A stretch of 64,000 nucleotides of DNA from Breviolum minutum Mf 1.05b.01. Taxonomy: Eukaryota; Sar; Dinophyceae; Suessiales; Symbiodiniaceae. The notes under the pieces are model-generated. The model did no database searches, had not been told where the DNA came from, and saw only the letters and a list, made by a program, of their open reading frames with translations. Each line of letters begins with the position of its first letter. Positions within the stretch are counted from its first letter, which is position 1. The stretch spans positions 1 through 64,000 of the forward strand of contig DF242516.1 of the NCBI GenBank assembly GCA_000507305.1, read 5' to 3'. The translations under genes and the position numbers were made by a program. Of the stretch, positions 49,901 through 58,546 are shown in pieces.

Positions 49901-51037
49901 CTCTGAGCCAGCTCTAAAGGCAAGACGTCCAGTCTGCTCAAGGAGTTGTAGCAATGCCAACTTCTCATGAAACTTCGCATGCACTCTAACTCTAGGTGGG
50001 GCAATGGCTTCTGCAGGACTCACAGCATGTCTAAGAGGATACTTGTAAAGCTCACCAACAGATTTGTCCAAAAACGGTTCAGGATCAAAAGTAGGTGCGC
50101 CAGCCATCTTGATTCTTGAAGCGATGATCTCTTGAGCTCCAGATATGTCTGTTTTTTGAAGACGACCAACTACTGAAGCTTTCAACTGTTTTGTAGGCGG
50201 CAAAGGACCGCGGGGCTTTCTTTTTCCATAGTCACCAAAAACAGCTTGATCTTCTTCAGAGTAAGACGAAAGACGGGAAAGCAAGACTTCAATGCTTTCT
50301 TGCTTGGCAGCTACCCTACCAAGCTCCGATGCTTTGATTTCGGGCTGGAGCGACCACGCTTCCGTAAAAAGCTGAAACCTTGCCACCACTTTCTTCTGAC
50401 TATCACTTAAGGGTCTGAATCCACAAATGTCACTAGGGGGTGTTGCAGGTTTACCCAAATACAACCAGTTGAGATAAGCAACTTGCAAAGAAATCGAAAC
50501 AAGCGACCCATCATCAACAGCACCTAGAGGCAATGAATCCTTTTCAAAAACACCAAAGTGAGGAAGTGGCATGGGCCAGCAGGAAGCGGTAGGACTTGTA
50601 GATCTGAGTCCGGGCCATTTCACAAGCTTCTGGAGAAAAAACGAAAAAGTGCACCTAGATTTAAACACCAGGCGACACATACTCTTCCAAATAGAATGAA
50701 TTCGAAGTGTTGAGGCATTGGTGCCCGGGATGTTCTTACCAACCACCAGATCACCATTGCCACTTGCAGCAAAAAGCTGGCTATCCGAGCCAGGAGTGTA
50801 GTTCATAGAGTCACCTGAAGATGGAGGGCTGAGGTGCACAAGCTCAACATCAGACGGGTCAGCAGCCGGGACCGGTGATGGATTGATTCGGCATGCAGCA
50901 TCATCAAAGCTCTGCAAATCATTGGAAAAGGAATCAAAGCCACCAACAGCCACGGATGCCGACTCATCTGAGGGAGCAGCGCCATAATGCCTCACTCCGC
51001 AGGTGCTTGGGCAGAATCGCCCTTGGAATCTTTTCCC
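46982..51037 (-). CDS. Retroelement Pol: reverse transcriptase, RNase H, C5-methyltransferase-like domain
   Basis: The frame is open from the frameshift site to the N at 47060, about 1,325 codons. Reverse transcriptase: GDDLSNFFYTFK (about 49715-49680) and catalytic IIIDDLILL (about 49418-49392). RNase H acidic residues: VDASNWGEA (48.93 kb), NIGELRSF (48.64 kb), CDSQVTLGC (48.56 kb), ADDPTRG (48.41 kb). Methyltransferase-like domain: FLDLYSGVKGF (48.01 kb, motif I, SAM binding), PICSSFS (47.83 kb, motif IV with the catalytic Cys), VENPDSS (47.65 kb, motif VI in ENP form) and RWRKRTRFF (motif VIII-like). Then RIGEAKNPGP (about 47.30 kb, a 2A-like core) and a segment ending ILASYGRHWYESG just before the N. 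Beyond the N the frame (TDYSHSICSLDF) loses resemblance and soon stops. A recombinase expected in DIRS-like elements is therefore missing. Confidence 0.8.
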   Translation of the reverse strand, partial: GKRFQGRFCPSTCGVRHYGAAPSDESASVAVGGFDSFSNDLQSFDDAACRINPSPVPAADPSDVELVHLSPPSSGDSMNYTPGSDSQLFAASGNGDLVVGKNIPGTNASTLRIHSIWKSMCRLVFKSRCTFSFFLQKLVKWPGLRSTSPTASCWPMPLPHFGVFEKDSLPLGAVDDGSLVSISLQVAYLNWLYLGKPATPPSDICGFRPLSDSQKKVVARFQLFTEAWSLQPEIKASELGRVAAKQESIEVLLSRLSSYSEEDQAVFGDYGKRKPRGPLPPTKQLKASVVGRLQKTDISGAQEIIASRIKMAGAPTFDPEPFLDKSVGELYKYPLRHAVSPAEAIAPPRVRVHAKFHEKLALLQLLEQTGRLAFRAGSEVTQGYGNGLFTVPKDLSVDRLILDARPANVLQQAPQRYVMGMASAASLIHIILEDHEKLLMSGDDLSNFFYTFKASPERITRNFLDWKIPIGAVQHMKSFPPHLQSEPFVYACLATLAMGDSAACEYAQASHLSLGLQAGAFLPEQLLTIHGRVPRDNFLCGIIIDDLILLQKVGRDAVEGDRLISSRASMHTIYKAVGLEAHPGKGFSNSPRATFWGAEVCGESGLVRATIARAISLVWVTLQVIRLGVCSISLLEVLCGGFVSIFTFRRRMMSLIDVCYRIQSGRERADIIKLPDELCSELWGLIILAPLAVAELRATCSTDIFAVDASNWGEAVVQSQLSPFMAKEIHRHGLSKGTWTKLLSPYKAHERAAGRLDVVDELPDGETPFTEHIVWETAARGLPFSLAWKKRANKPRHINIGELRSFVKAEILSGSVEAPVRVPILCDSQVTLGCTVKGRSASPALNRELQKSLAPVLGYGIYSTGAYARSAHNPADDPTRGCEVRGPAIELPFWWIEASAGDFRNLDLTLADIGLGPFDVAGIPNLYSLMPRDDKLERHQNRLKRMHTRGKMRATCRLKEKPAVSVSPDSDVQQNCPWSSEVLEALLSFPREVFFLNEGVSWPPKCPGFLDLYSGVKGFAKSCIACGAPWVLCVDILDGPFSDLLDTSVRRRIELLLRAGVFLHTSAAPICSSFSRAITPNVRSAEHPRGCPWVRGTMLEKIHQGNSHSDWLSFIISICLSLNIGFWVENPDSSYLWQQRAWRKLGASDFKQCFRCDFCVFKTRWRKRTRFFMDGRLAGIRKLCTGGHQHQILRGRSSKHKMAWTKVAEPYPRKLCMLLAWNTCTRYGFSKPIPGLCVGHQHRRIGEAKNPGPRRVTFGPRHYSDLDGIDLVRPETKRIGANQWEAFCEWASTQLGSSAFRSALLLPELLSLILASYGRHWYESGXTDYSHSICSLDFPSSNLIIAALLGF

Positions 51038-52728
51038 TTCTTTCCTTTCCCTTTTCCTGTAGGATTGACTTTTGGAGGAATAGGGCTGGGCAACGCAGTC
51101 TGCTTGTTTCCCAATTTCTTTCGCCTCTCCAAGTAATCGTCGGCCTCTTTCAATCTTCCCACAAAGGCTTCTATCCACCTTGCGTCGATGAGCCGAGTAT
51201 ATTGAAGTTCCAAAGGATCGGGAATTGCATGACCCGCAAAGCTGCTGATCGGAGCAGCGGGCTCCAACCCAAATTCTCCTGCTAGTAGCCATCCCCCATG
51301 GTCTATGGCCTCTTGATCGGCCTGGGCCAACATCAGGCAGGCTCTTGCGCGAGCCTCCCCCACGCGATTGTTGATGAGGCTGTCGAGGATACCACCAACT
51401 CCCCATGTCCATCGCACCGTTCGAGGGTACGCCTGTACCCTCGACCGGTGCTCGAGCCACCCACGAGCTGTAACGGTGGGTACACCGGAATTTGGAGCCT
51501 GAGAAGTCAGGTTGAAATCTTCTTGCATGTTTGCTTCGATTGAGCGATAGATGAGCTCCGGTTTCTCCTTCAGAGTCTTTTTCAATGCCAGAACAGCTGC
51601 AGCATGCTTGCGACTCGAACCCTGGTGTTGATCGTTTGAGCCCGATGATCCTCCCACAGCGTTCAAAGCATCTTCGAGAGAACCAGATCCTGACTTCCTT
51701 TTTCCCGCTGTCAACTCGCTGACTATCTTTGTGAGCTGAAGAACGGCTTGAGGAATGTCCGCAGCACCAACATCCAGTGCTGCACCATCGCCCTTCACTG
51801 TAGGATCCTCTGCTTCTTCTTCCACATCGCTGTCTGGATGTGGGTCCCAAGCCGGGGTTGCTGTCAAAGGATAATCTTCTAGCTTGGGAGGTCGTTGCTT
51901 CAACAAAGTTGCCATGCTGGTCAAGTGACTCTTGGGGATACCGGCTTGAATGGCAGCTTGAACTGTTGCAACATCTAAGCCTTCCAAGCCAGCATCCTTT
52001 TCCACAGGAGGAGGAGGGGGAGCCATCACTGCAGGCTTCCGCAAAGCTGACTTCCTCTTTGGACTGGCAATCAAACCTGGGGGAGCTTCCACAAGGGCAT
52101 CTTCCACAGCCGAATGAAACCCAGACCCGCCTGACTGATGGTCCAGAAGACGGTCCAAACTGGCCTGTAAAAGGTTGAACCGGTTCTCCAACTCTTCCAA
52201 CCGACTGTCTTTGGAATCTGAAGGGACAGGTGGCTGACCATTGGGAAGACCAGGTACCGTCACTCCAAACTTTTCTTTTGCAGCTTCCACCAAACTCTGG
52301 GGCGAAGGAAGGCATACCGATTCACCGTCTGTAGCCAAAAAATTGTAAGTCAGCTCTTCTTCCTCAAACTCAAAAGACAGACTGTCTAGCAAATCAGAAG
52401 AGAGCCAGCCAAGGCACACACGACAGCTAAGCCGCAATTCAGCTTCTTCCTCCGACTCGTTCAAAACAGCAGGCACTTCAATTGAGAGGGGCCTAACCAA
52501 AGCACCGGGAGGTAATTTGCGAGAAGCAGCTTTGCGATGCCAGAGGGAGCTTGGTACTGCAACAAGATATCTGTCTTTGAAAAAAGCCACCAACAAAATA
52601 CCAGTCGTCTTGGGCTCCTCACCCTCCAGAAAAACCAGTTGCAGCAGCTGAGGTGGAGACAGCACTACGCCACCGCGCAGCACAAGGTAGGACTCCAAGT
52701 CGTCTCCAAGACCCGGAGCCTCAGCCAT
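50992..52728 (-). CDS. Retroelement gag-like protein (578 codons)
   Basis: ATG 52728, stop TGA at 50994-50992. The N-terminal region (LVLRGGVVLSPPQLLQLVFL) is followed by an acidic segment, a coiled-coil stretch (RLEELENRFNLLQASLDRLL), a Pro-rich linker, and a conserved C-terminal core containing RVGEARARACLMLAQADQEA and WLLAGEFGLEPAAPISSF. This core is a hallmark I associate with dinoflagellate retroelement capsid-like proteins. The protein ends in a lysine-glycine tail (KGKGKKGKDSKGD), where many Gag proteins carry a basic nucleic-acid-binding region; no CCHC knuckle is present. The slippery heptamer for entry into Pol lies within this tail, 11 sense codons before the stop. Confidence 0.8.
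   Translation of the reverse strand: MAEAPGLGDDLESYLVLRGGVVLSPPQLLQLVFLEGEEPKTTGILLVAFFKDRYLVAVPSSLWHRKAASRKLPPGALVRPLSIEVPAVLNESEEEAELRLSCRVCLGWLSSDLLDSLSFEFEEEELTYNFLATDGESVCLPSPQSLVEAAKEKFGVTVPGLPNGQPPVPSDSKDSRLEELENRFNLLQASLDRLLDHQSGGSGFHSAVEDALVEAPPGLIASPKRKSALRKPAVMAPPPPPVEKDAGLEGLDVATVQAAIQAGIPKSHLTSMATLLKQRPPKLEDYPLTATPAWDPHPDSDVEEEAEDPTVKGDGAALDVGAADIPQAVLQLTKIVSELTAGKRKSGSGSLEDALNAVGGSSGSNDQHQGSSRKHAAAVLALKKTLKEKPELIYRSIEANMQEDFNLTSQAPNSGVPTVTARGWLEHRSRVQAYPRTVRWTWGVGGILDSLINNRVGEARARACLMLAQADQEAIDHGGWLLAGEFGLEPAAPISSFAGHAIPDPLELQYTRLIDARWIEAFVGRLKEADDYLERRKKLGNKQTALPSPIPPKVNPTGKGKGKKGKDSKGDSAQAPAE
51009..51037 (-). promoter_or_regulatory. Candidate -1 programmed ribosomal frameshift site
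   Basis: On the minus strand the heptamer G GGA AAA lies at 51037-51031, correctly phased to the gag codons (AAG GGA AAA). Pol is exactly the -1 frame, its codon starting at 51037. After an 8-nt spacer, GGGC (51022-51019) can pair with GCCC (51012-51009) across a 6-nt loop. The stem is short, so a larger pseudoknot would be needed for strong stimulation. Heptamer type, phase and spacing follow retroviral -1 sites. Confidence 0.65.
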
Positions 52729-52732
52729 TCAA

Positions 52733-53284
52733 TCAATGAGATGGTGCTGGGTATGTCAACCCAGCAGTGCGAGTAGCAAGTTCTGCTTCCCAAGCACTAT
52801 GAAAGCCAGCAAAAATGCTATCACCAAATCCTCTATGTAGAGCCACGTGTGGACGAAGGTCACTGAATCGCTGGAACACTGACACCGGATCGTGCACCAC
52901 GTTGTGGCGGTCTCTCACCAACACGTAGTAGTAATTTGCCAGATTCACTCGTTCACGACCAGAAGAACCCCTATAGACCCCACGCAAGGACCTTTCAAAA
53001 AAGCGCCCTGTTTCACGAGCTGCTTCCTCTCGAAGGTCTTGATCCAAAATCACTCCAGGACCGTGACAAGAGACCAAGGAGTAGCCCAATGTAGATGAAT
53101 TGCAACTGCTAGCAGCAGGAGATTGGCTCACCTTTGGTCCCGTCACAGGCACAGAGGGAGATAGGGGAGTGTCTTGCTCCTCCTCAGCAATGCGGCTTTC
53201 CAGCCTTGACAAACGAGCCTCCAAATCGGTAATGAGGAGACGAAGCGACTGAGCTTCACTGCGGATGTCAGAGCCCAAAACCAT
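52733..53284 (-). CDS. Retroelement ORF B, unknown function (183 codons)
   Basis: I choose ATG 53284 (MVLGSDIRSEAQ) because it sits four bases after the stop of ORF A and directly precedes a heptad-like segment (LLITDLEARLSRLESRIAEE), a probable coiled coil. The frame is open to 53374 upstream, but that would overlap ORF A. After a Ser/Pro-rich linker there is a compact C-terminal half with SGRERVNLANYYYVLVRDRH, then FQRFSDLRPHVALHRGFGDS and IFAGFHSAWEAELATR. This half looks like a conserved domain of dinoflagellate retroelements; its activity is unknown. The stop TGA (52735-52733) is followed by TTGA and then the gag ATG, the same four-base gap as between ORFs A and B. Confidence 0.65.
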   Translation of the reverse strand: MVLGSDIRSEAQSLRLLITDLEARLSRLESRIAEEEQDTPLSPSVPVTGPKVSQSPAASSCNSSTLGYSLVSCHGPGVILDQDLREEAARETGRFFERSLRGVYRGSSGRERVNLANYYYVLVRDRHNVVHDPVSVFQRFSDLRPHVALHRGFGDSIFAGFHSAWEAELATRTAGLTYPAPSH

Positions 53285-53288
53285 AAAA

Positions 53289-53579
53289 TCACAAAACCTT
53301 GTAGAGCCCCTGATTGGCCTTGGTTGCCAGTCGAGTGCGAAGCACAGCCAGAAGATATTGCTTGCCAAGCACAAGAAATTCCAGCAAGGGCCACACAGCT
53401 AATCCAACCAGAAGGCCAAGGAAGAAATGCCTGTCAGCCAGATCCTCCACGGGGCACTGAAGGTCCAAAGGGGGCAAAGGCAGATCTGGTGAGTGATTGA
53501 CCACTTCACGCAAGATCCAAAAGAAAAGCGTTGACGCAGAGCTCCCTGTGGCTGCTGCGACCAACGGTCCTCTGTCCAT
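53289..53579 (-). CDS. Retroelement ORF A, small membrane-type protein (96 codons)
   Basis: First ORF of the element, ATG at 53579, stop TGA at 53291-53289. A central hydrophobic stretch (FFLGLLVGLAVWPLLEFLVL) could span a membrane; it is preceded by an acidic, proline-rich segment (PLPPLDLQCPVEDL) and followed by a basic tail (VLRTRLATKANQGLYKVL). I recall similar small hydrophobic ORFs next to dinoflagellate retroelement proteins, but their role is not known to me. The stop is followed after four bases (TTTT) by the ATG of ORF B, suggesting termination-reinitiation on one transcript. Confidence 0.6.
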   Translation of the reverse strand: MDRGPLVAAATGSSASTLFFWILREVVNHSPDLPLPPLDLQCPVEDLADRHFFLGLLVGLAVWPLLEFLVLGKQYLLAVLRTRLATKANQGLYKVL

Positions 53580-53640
53580 GCCCTGCTTGAACCAAGATTC
53601 TGCACCACCAGTCAGTCGTGATATGAGGATGCATTTTTAG

Positions 53641-55195
53641 TAGGAAAACCTATGGTTGTTGGGTACCACCATTTTAGGAAACACCCATCTAGACAAGTTG
53701 ACAACGTTGTTAGGTGCTGTCCATCTCTTCGGTGGTTTATGGGCTTCTGTGACCTGTTGTCATTTACACATGTCAACACGTGTGACAAACAAGTTACGGT
53801 AGTTCCTACAGTCGTTGCCTTCAATGAGAAATCATTGGATGACCTGGAAGTTGTGGATATTTGTTTTCCAACTAAGACAACCCCTTCAACCTTCAACAAA
53901 AGCACACACATTGAAAACACATTTTCGAAGCCTTCAAAGTTTCAGGCCTTTGAAAATCCGGGTACTTTTCTGTTTCCAGGTATCTTTTCTTAGAGCCAAA
54001 TCCTGGAGATCCGTTGAACCACGAGGCCGCCGAGGTGCCTTACATGGGTTGATGGGTTTCGACGGGCCCGGGGATGATTTCTCATAGCCAGGGTTATAGG
54101 GATTCCAACATGGTCATCTTAAAAAAGGGAGAATCCTCCATAAAAAAGGCAGTATTTCCATGAGAATGTCACAAGGGCTTTCTTGAAATTCACTCTGCTC
54201 AAGTGTGATGACGAAACGAAGTCCATTTTTTACAGTTCCGCGTAAAAACCGTTTGGGTTTTTGGAGGTCTTGCGGAACAACAGAAGTGAGTTTGGTCGCA
54301 TTGTGGCCAGGATTTGGGGCGGGTATTTTGGTGCGTTTTCAGTGCTGTACAGTTTCTGTGACATATTCATGCAGCTGCTTGATGCATCTGAGGAGCTTGA
54401 GGGGTGGTGCTGTTGCTGGCCATGTTTTTCCAAAGCCACTTGCCTAAGTTTGAGTGATTCCGCCGGAATCCGATTTGCATCTTGATTTCTGGTTCTGAGG
54501 TTGGTCGCCTAAACAGCTTGAGGTTGCCAGATGCAAGAGATCTTTCCGGCAAAATGGCTGCCAAAAGCGTTGCGTTGAAGTTGAAATCCAAATACAGGAG
54601 CACCAGAGCAACATGCAACAACAGGCTTCATACAAATCATACTACAACAAAATGCAACTGTACATTACCTGAAGGCTGCTAGCTTCTGATTTTGCCAGCT
54701 TAAAGCCCAAATGGAGGCCATGCTTTGGGCTTAAAGAAGGCCCAGATGGATTCCACACATTGCACAACTAGACCCTCACCTTGACATGCTGTGGAGTCAA
54801 GGAAAGAATCGGCAAAAATATGCAAAAAATCTAAACAGCTTTGATGTTGTTTGCGGTTTTCATTTGTTTCAAGAGCCCTTCGTTTTCCACGTGTTTTGCG
54901 AGCTTGTCTCCACAGCGGGTCCTCACGATTTCACCCGACTTCACCAAGCGCTGCCGTGTCGAGAAAGCAGTGAAGGAGTCAGCAACAAACAATGCGCCCG
55001 TCATCCTCATGGTTCCATTGGACATGGCTCCCTAAGAGTTAGATAACCCAACATGGGCGAAGTCCAGAGAAGCTCTGCAGATGTATGTGCAGACACGTGT
55101 ATATGATGACTTCCTGATTCTATGCAAGAACAGTACTGTACTATTTTTTAAATGATTTTAGAAAATCTTAATATGTGATAACTTAACTGACAATG
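53641..55195. other. Divergent strand-switch region
   Basis: Minus-strand units end (5' side) at about 53.6 kb and plus-strand genes begin at 55.7 kb, so promoters of both blocks may lie here. A minus frame from ATG 55025 to stop 54831 (MSNGTMRMTGALFVADSF, then GEIVRTRCGDKLAKHVENEG) looks protein-like, 64 codons, but the plus strand is also open there; I give it about 0.3. No TATA-type or dinoflagellate TTTT-box call could be made by eye. Confidence 0.4.
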
Positions 55196-55500
55196 TATGA
55201 TTGATATGAATATATTATACATATTCATATTATATAATTTAATATGATATGATATGATATGATATGATATGATATGATATAATGTAATTTAATATACTAT
55301 AATATAATATGATATAGTTTGATATAATAAAATATAATATAATATAGTATGATATAATATAATATAATATAATATAATATAATATAATATAATATAATAT
55401 AATATGATATGATATAATATAGTATAATATAATATAATATAGTATTATATGATGTAATTATATAATATGACATTATATAGTATAGTACAATATAATGTAA
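55196..55500. repeat. AT-rich pentanucleotide array (GATAT grading into AATAT)
   Basis: Near-perfect 5-bp units run for about 260 bp within a 300-bp AT-only tract. GATAT units come first, then AATAT with scattered variants. Open frames across it (runs of Tyr/Ile) are artefacts. Confidence 0.9.
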
Positions 55501-55690
55501 TTCCGCATTGTGATTGTTGATCACACACACATATATATAATACTGTATATATATATATATACATATAGATGAGTATTACATTCCATGTACTTTCGCAAAG
55601 TGTATCCAACACTCATGCGGTATGATAATCTAGAATCCATTCTAGCAGCAAGTGGCTCACTTACACTGTTGATGTTTCTCGATTGCGAGA

Positions 55691-56853
55691 ATGTTCTCGA
55701 AATCAAAACGATTTGGAGAAAACATCCATGGAGCAAGCGGCCCAGGGCCGGCTGCGTACAAGATAAAGCGTCTGTTTGATGATGCTGGGGCCCAGCAGCC
55801 AAGGCAGAGGGCCAGAAAGCCACAGGTTTTGCCCATGCTTCTGGGGAAGAAGCAGCCCATGGATCTTTGCAAAAAGCCACCGTGCAAAGAACCTCCCAAG
55901 ATCGAACCACAAAATTACGCGGCCAACGACTGCAATGACTGGTGCAGAATCTTTGACTGCAAGGGTCGGCTTGGCGAAGGTGCAACAGGGATCGTCTTTT
56001 TCGGCACCCTGAAAGTACAACCTACTGTTTCAGTCGGGTTGAAACGAATTCTGAAAACAAACTTTGATGAGAAGATGGCGCATGATTTGTTTCGGGAGTT
56101 TAAGATCATGAAAGACTGTCAGCATCCCAACATTGGAACAGTGTTTTCCGCCTACGAAGTGCCGTTTCCGGCATTTATTATGGAGTTGTTGGGCAAGACG
56201 TTGGACCAATCAACAACGGAGCAAGCCATTGATAATGACGGCGTGCTCGTAGCGTTCGACAATGCCGCAGCTGCAGTGCAGTATTTGCACTCCGTCTCTA
56301 TTGCACATCGGGACATCAAGCCCCACAATCTTTGCCACCCCCTTCACTGCGATTCCTGGGAAGTCAAGCTCATTGACTTCGATGCAGCGCAGGAACTCAA
56401 GGAGTACTTGCTGAGTTTGTTCAACTTCAATTTCGAGATTGATTTAGCTTTTTAAAGATGAAAAAGATTCAAAAAGGATATGAATAAAAGGATTCAAAAA
56501 GCAAAAAGACAACTCAAGCATGAACATTTATTGAGGCTTTTTTGGATGTATTTTTCTTGGTCAACTCAGAGTCTGCAAAGGACTATGCAGAGACGGGTCC
56601 TGCAACTCCGGCTTATGCCCCTACTTCGACAGATGTGTTTAAGATGTTCAACGAATGGCAGACGTGGAAGATGGCGGACCTTGACATTTTCGCCCTTGGC
56701 AAAACATTCGAAGAGATTGTTTGTGAGAAAGGTTTGGCCTTAACGGAACCATTCAAAGAAGAGTTCCGGATGATCCAAGAGCGGCTTCTACATCGCGACC
56801 AGGACTTGCAGAAGGCTGGGTTGCAACTTCCTGGCCGACCATGGAATGGATGA
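55691..56853 (+). CDS. Protein kinase, divergent (DFD in place of DFG), two exons
   Basis: Exon 1 runs from ATG 55691 to about 56405; exon 2 from about 56570 to the stop at 56853. N-terminal part: GASGPGPAAYKIKRLFD, containing a GPGPAAY motif like the Pro-Gly repeat of flagellar SHIPPO/ODF3 proteins. Kinase domain: glycine loop GRLGEGATGIVFFG, beta-3 lysine in VGLKRI, alpha-C glutamate in LFREFKIMKDCQHPNI, catalytic loop HRDIKPHN, and LIDFDAAQE, where Asp replaces the DFG glycine. Exon 2 gives TPAYAPT in the place of the APE motif and DLDIFALGKTFEEIV for helix F. The catalytic Asp, Lys and metal Asp are present, so activity is possible. The family is not recognised. The intron (about 56.41-56.57 kb) has no clear GT donor; AAG|GA or a shifted GT is possible. 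First gene of the plus-strand block. Confidence 0.82.
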
Positions 56854-57049
56854 GGTACCCTACCAGTTCCCAAAGAAACCACACAAATCACAAGTTCATC
56901 ACACAACACAAATCACACAAATCACGCAAATCACATCCATCCCACCCATCAAGCCATTGCCATCCTGCATTGATGGGATGATACAGTATCAGTATGATAC
57001 AGTGCACCATTGTTGCAGTGTAATTGCAGTGTAAAATTTCTAGTCCTTG

Positions 57050-58490
57050 ATAGGCGCTGGAAGATGCCGAAGCTGCAGGTGTCGGATTTAAGATGCAAAG
57101 TCAAGGGTTGTGTGCGTGCGTGTGTGTGTCTGTGTGTGTGTTCCATGATGTTTGTGGGCAGATTCTGAGCAGGTTTGTAAATTTGTGTAATTAGTTGCCA
57201 CCATGTATCCTCACTCGAGGTTTTCGACGTGAAGGAAATCACCACATGTCTTTTTGCCGTTTTTATTTTTCCTGAAGAGTGTCCATTTGGTAAGTCAACC
57301 ACTCTTTTGCAATCATTTCCAAGCAGAAAGGCATTCGTCAAAGAGTGCCTTGAAGCCAATCTGGTTGCAAAGGCCCGGCATTAATGGGCAAATGCGACTC
57401 GGCTCAGATAGACTTTTGTCCGGGGTGTCGATCTGTTTCCCTGAGTTTGCAGAAGGAGGAAACATGATTCTAAACTAAACCCCACCACCAGAAGTGCCAG
57501 ATTGGAACCCACCAAGCCAATCATCAAGCCAGTTAGAATGGAGTTAATGCTACGTTGCTGAATTCAAGCCAGTTTTTTCCAAAGAATATGGAAATTTATT
57601 TTTGAGTGCGATTCGTTGTGTGCACAAGGTGTTGGGCTTGTGCAAGCCCTCATTTTCCCAGCCACTCGTTGTGCAAGATGTGTGAGTGTCCAAGAAACAC
57701 TATTCTATTGTTCTGCCACTCCGAGTGGCATAATTTTTTGGGTTTAGTTTTTTTGATTTGAAACTCAACCGTGGCCGTGGCAATGTTGTCATGCTAGGCG
57801 AGTGGAAGTACTGTTTTTCTGTGCGAAAGCAACATCCTTGCCAAGGTGAATATCAGCGAAATGTGAAGAACTGACCAGCCGTTGCAACTGGAAAAAGTGG
57901 TTGGGGGAACATGGGGTAACAAGTATTTGAAATCCACTTCTTGATGAGATGACGATGCTGTTGGTAGTGCTTATGGCGATTGTAGATGATGGTAACAGGT
58001 AACCAAAAACAAACAAAGCTATCAAAACAATCATGATAGTTCATATCCGAGAGACTGTTAAGATCTATTAAGTGGGTTTGATCATTTGACCCAAGCAACA
58101 AAGACCTTGTCTTTGATGAAGCACATTGCATGCTGGCATTGCCAAAGGCAAATCTTGGGGATCATTTCGTGGAGTCTTGTGATGGTCACAAGACATAGGC
58201 AGGGAGCGAAAGTTGTTTCAGATTCAGAATTTTCTGGAGATTTTACATGGGATGAATTGTTTTGTCAGATCTTTCGCCACCCTTCCCAGATCTGACCGGT
58301 CTCATTGATATTTCCAACTCAAGAGTGTGGAAACCGGGAACGACAGTTGACTCAGGCCAGTTGCAAGATGATATTTGCAATACATATAAACGCATACATA
58401 TGTGTAAGATAATATGACACATATGACATTTAGATACACTTACTGTAGCATTCTTTTAATCAATATACTGTACATCAGTTGAGTATTTAT
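57050..58490. other. Non-coding spacer within the duplicated unit
   Basis: Holds the 3' flank of kinase copy 1 and unique sequence. A GTGTGT-rich patch lies at 57113-57142. No convincing exon. Confidence 0.35.
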
Positions 58491-58546
58491 TTCCGCATTG
58501 TGATGGTTGATCGTTGGCGTTTCTTCAGAATCTCCGGTTGCGGAGA

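Larger units (their letters stand above)
46982..53640 (-). mobile_element. DIRS-like retroelement of the dinoflagellate type, 3' end missing
   Basis: On the minus strand, from 53579 downward, the element has a short membrane-type ORF, a second ORF, a gag-like ORF and Pol. Pol holds reverse transcriptase, RNase H, a cytosine-5-methyltransferase-like domain and the start of a further region. It has no DDE integrase. A position after the methyltransferase would suit a tyrosine recombinase, as in DIRS elements, but the reading is broken at the N base at 47060. Apart from that break every ORF is open, so the element is young. Terminal repeats were not found: the right boundary near 53.64 kb and the left boundary near 46.98 kb are estimates. 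It lies in the transcriptional direction of its neighbours. Confidence 0.8.

Noticed and set aside
51000-52315. Pol frame open upstream of the frameshift site, giving an apparent start at 52315
   Set aside because: This part is the -1 shadow of the gag ORF (Ser/Arg/Cys-rich, no domain). Pol most likely starts at the slippery heptamer.
55297-55530. Tyr/Ile-rich frame on the minus strand
   Set aside because: It is the translation of the AATAT pentanucleotide array.
56410-56455. End of kinase exon 1 as the true C-terminus (LFNFNFEIDLAF)
   Set aside because: The frame simply runs into the intron; the C-lobe, with the helix F motif, continues in exon 2.
57111-57145. GTGTGT patch as a regulatory or Z-DNA element
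   Set aside because: Too short and irregular to claim more than a simple-sequence patch.
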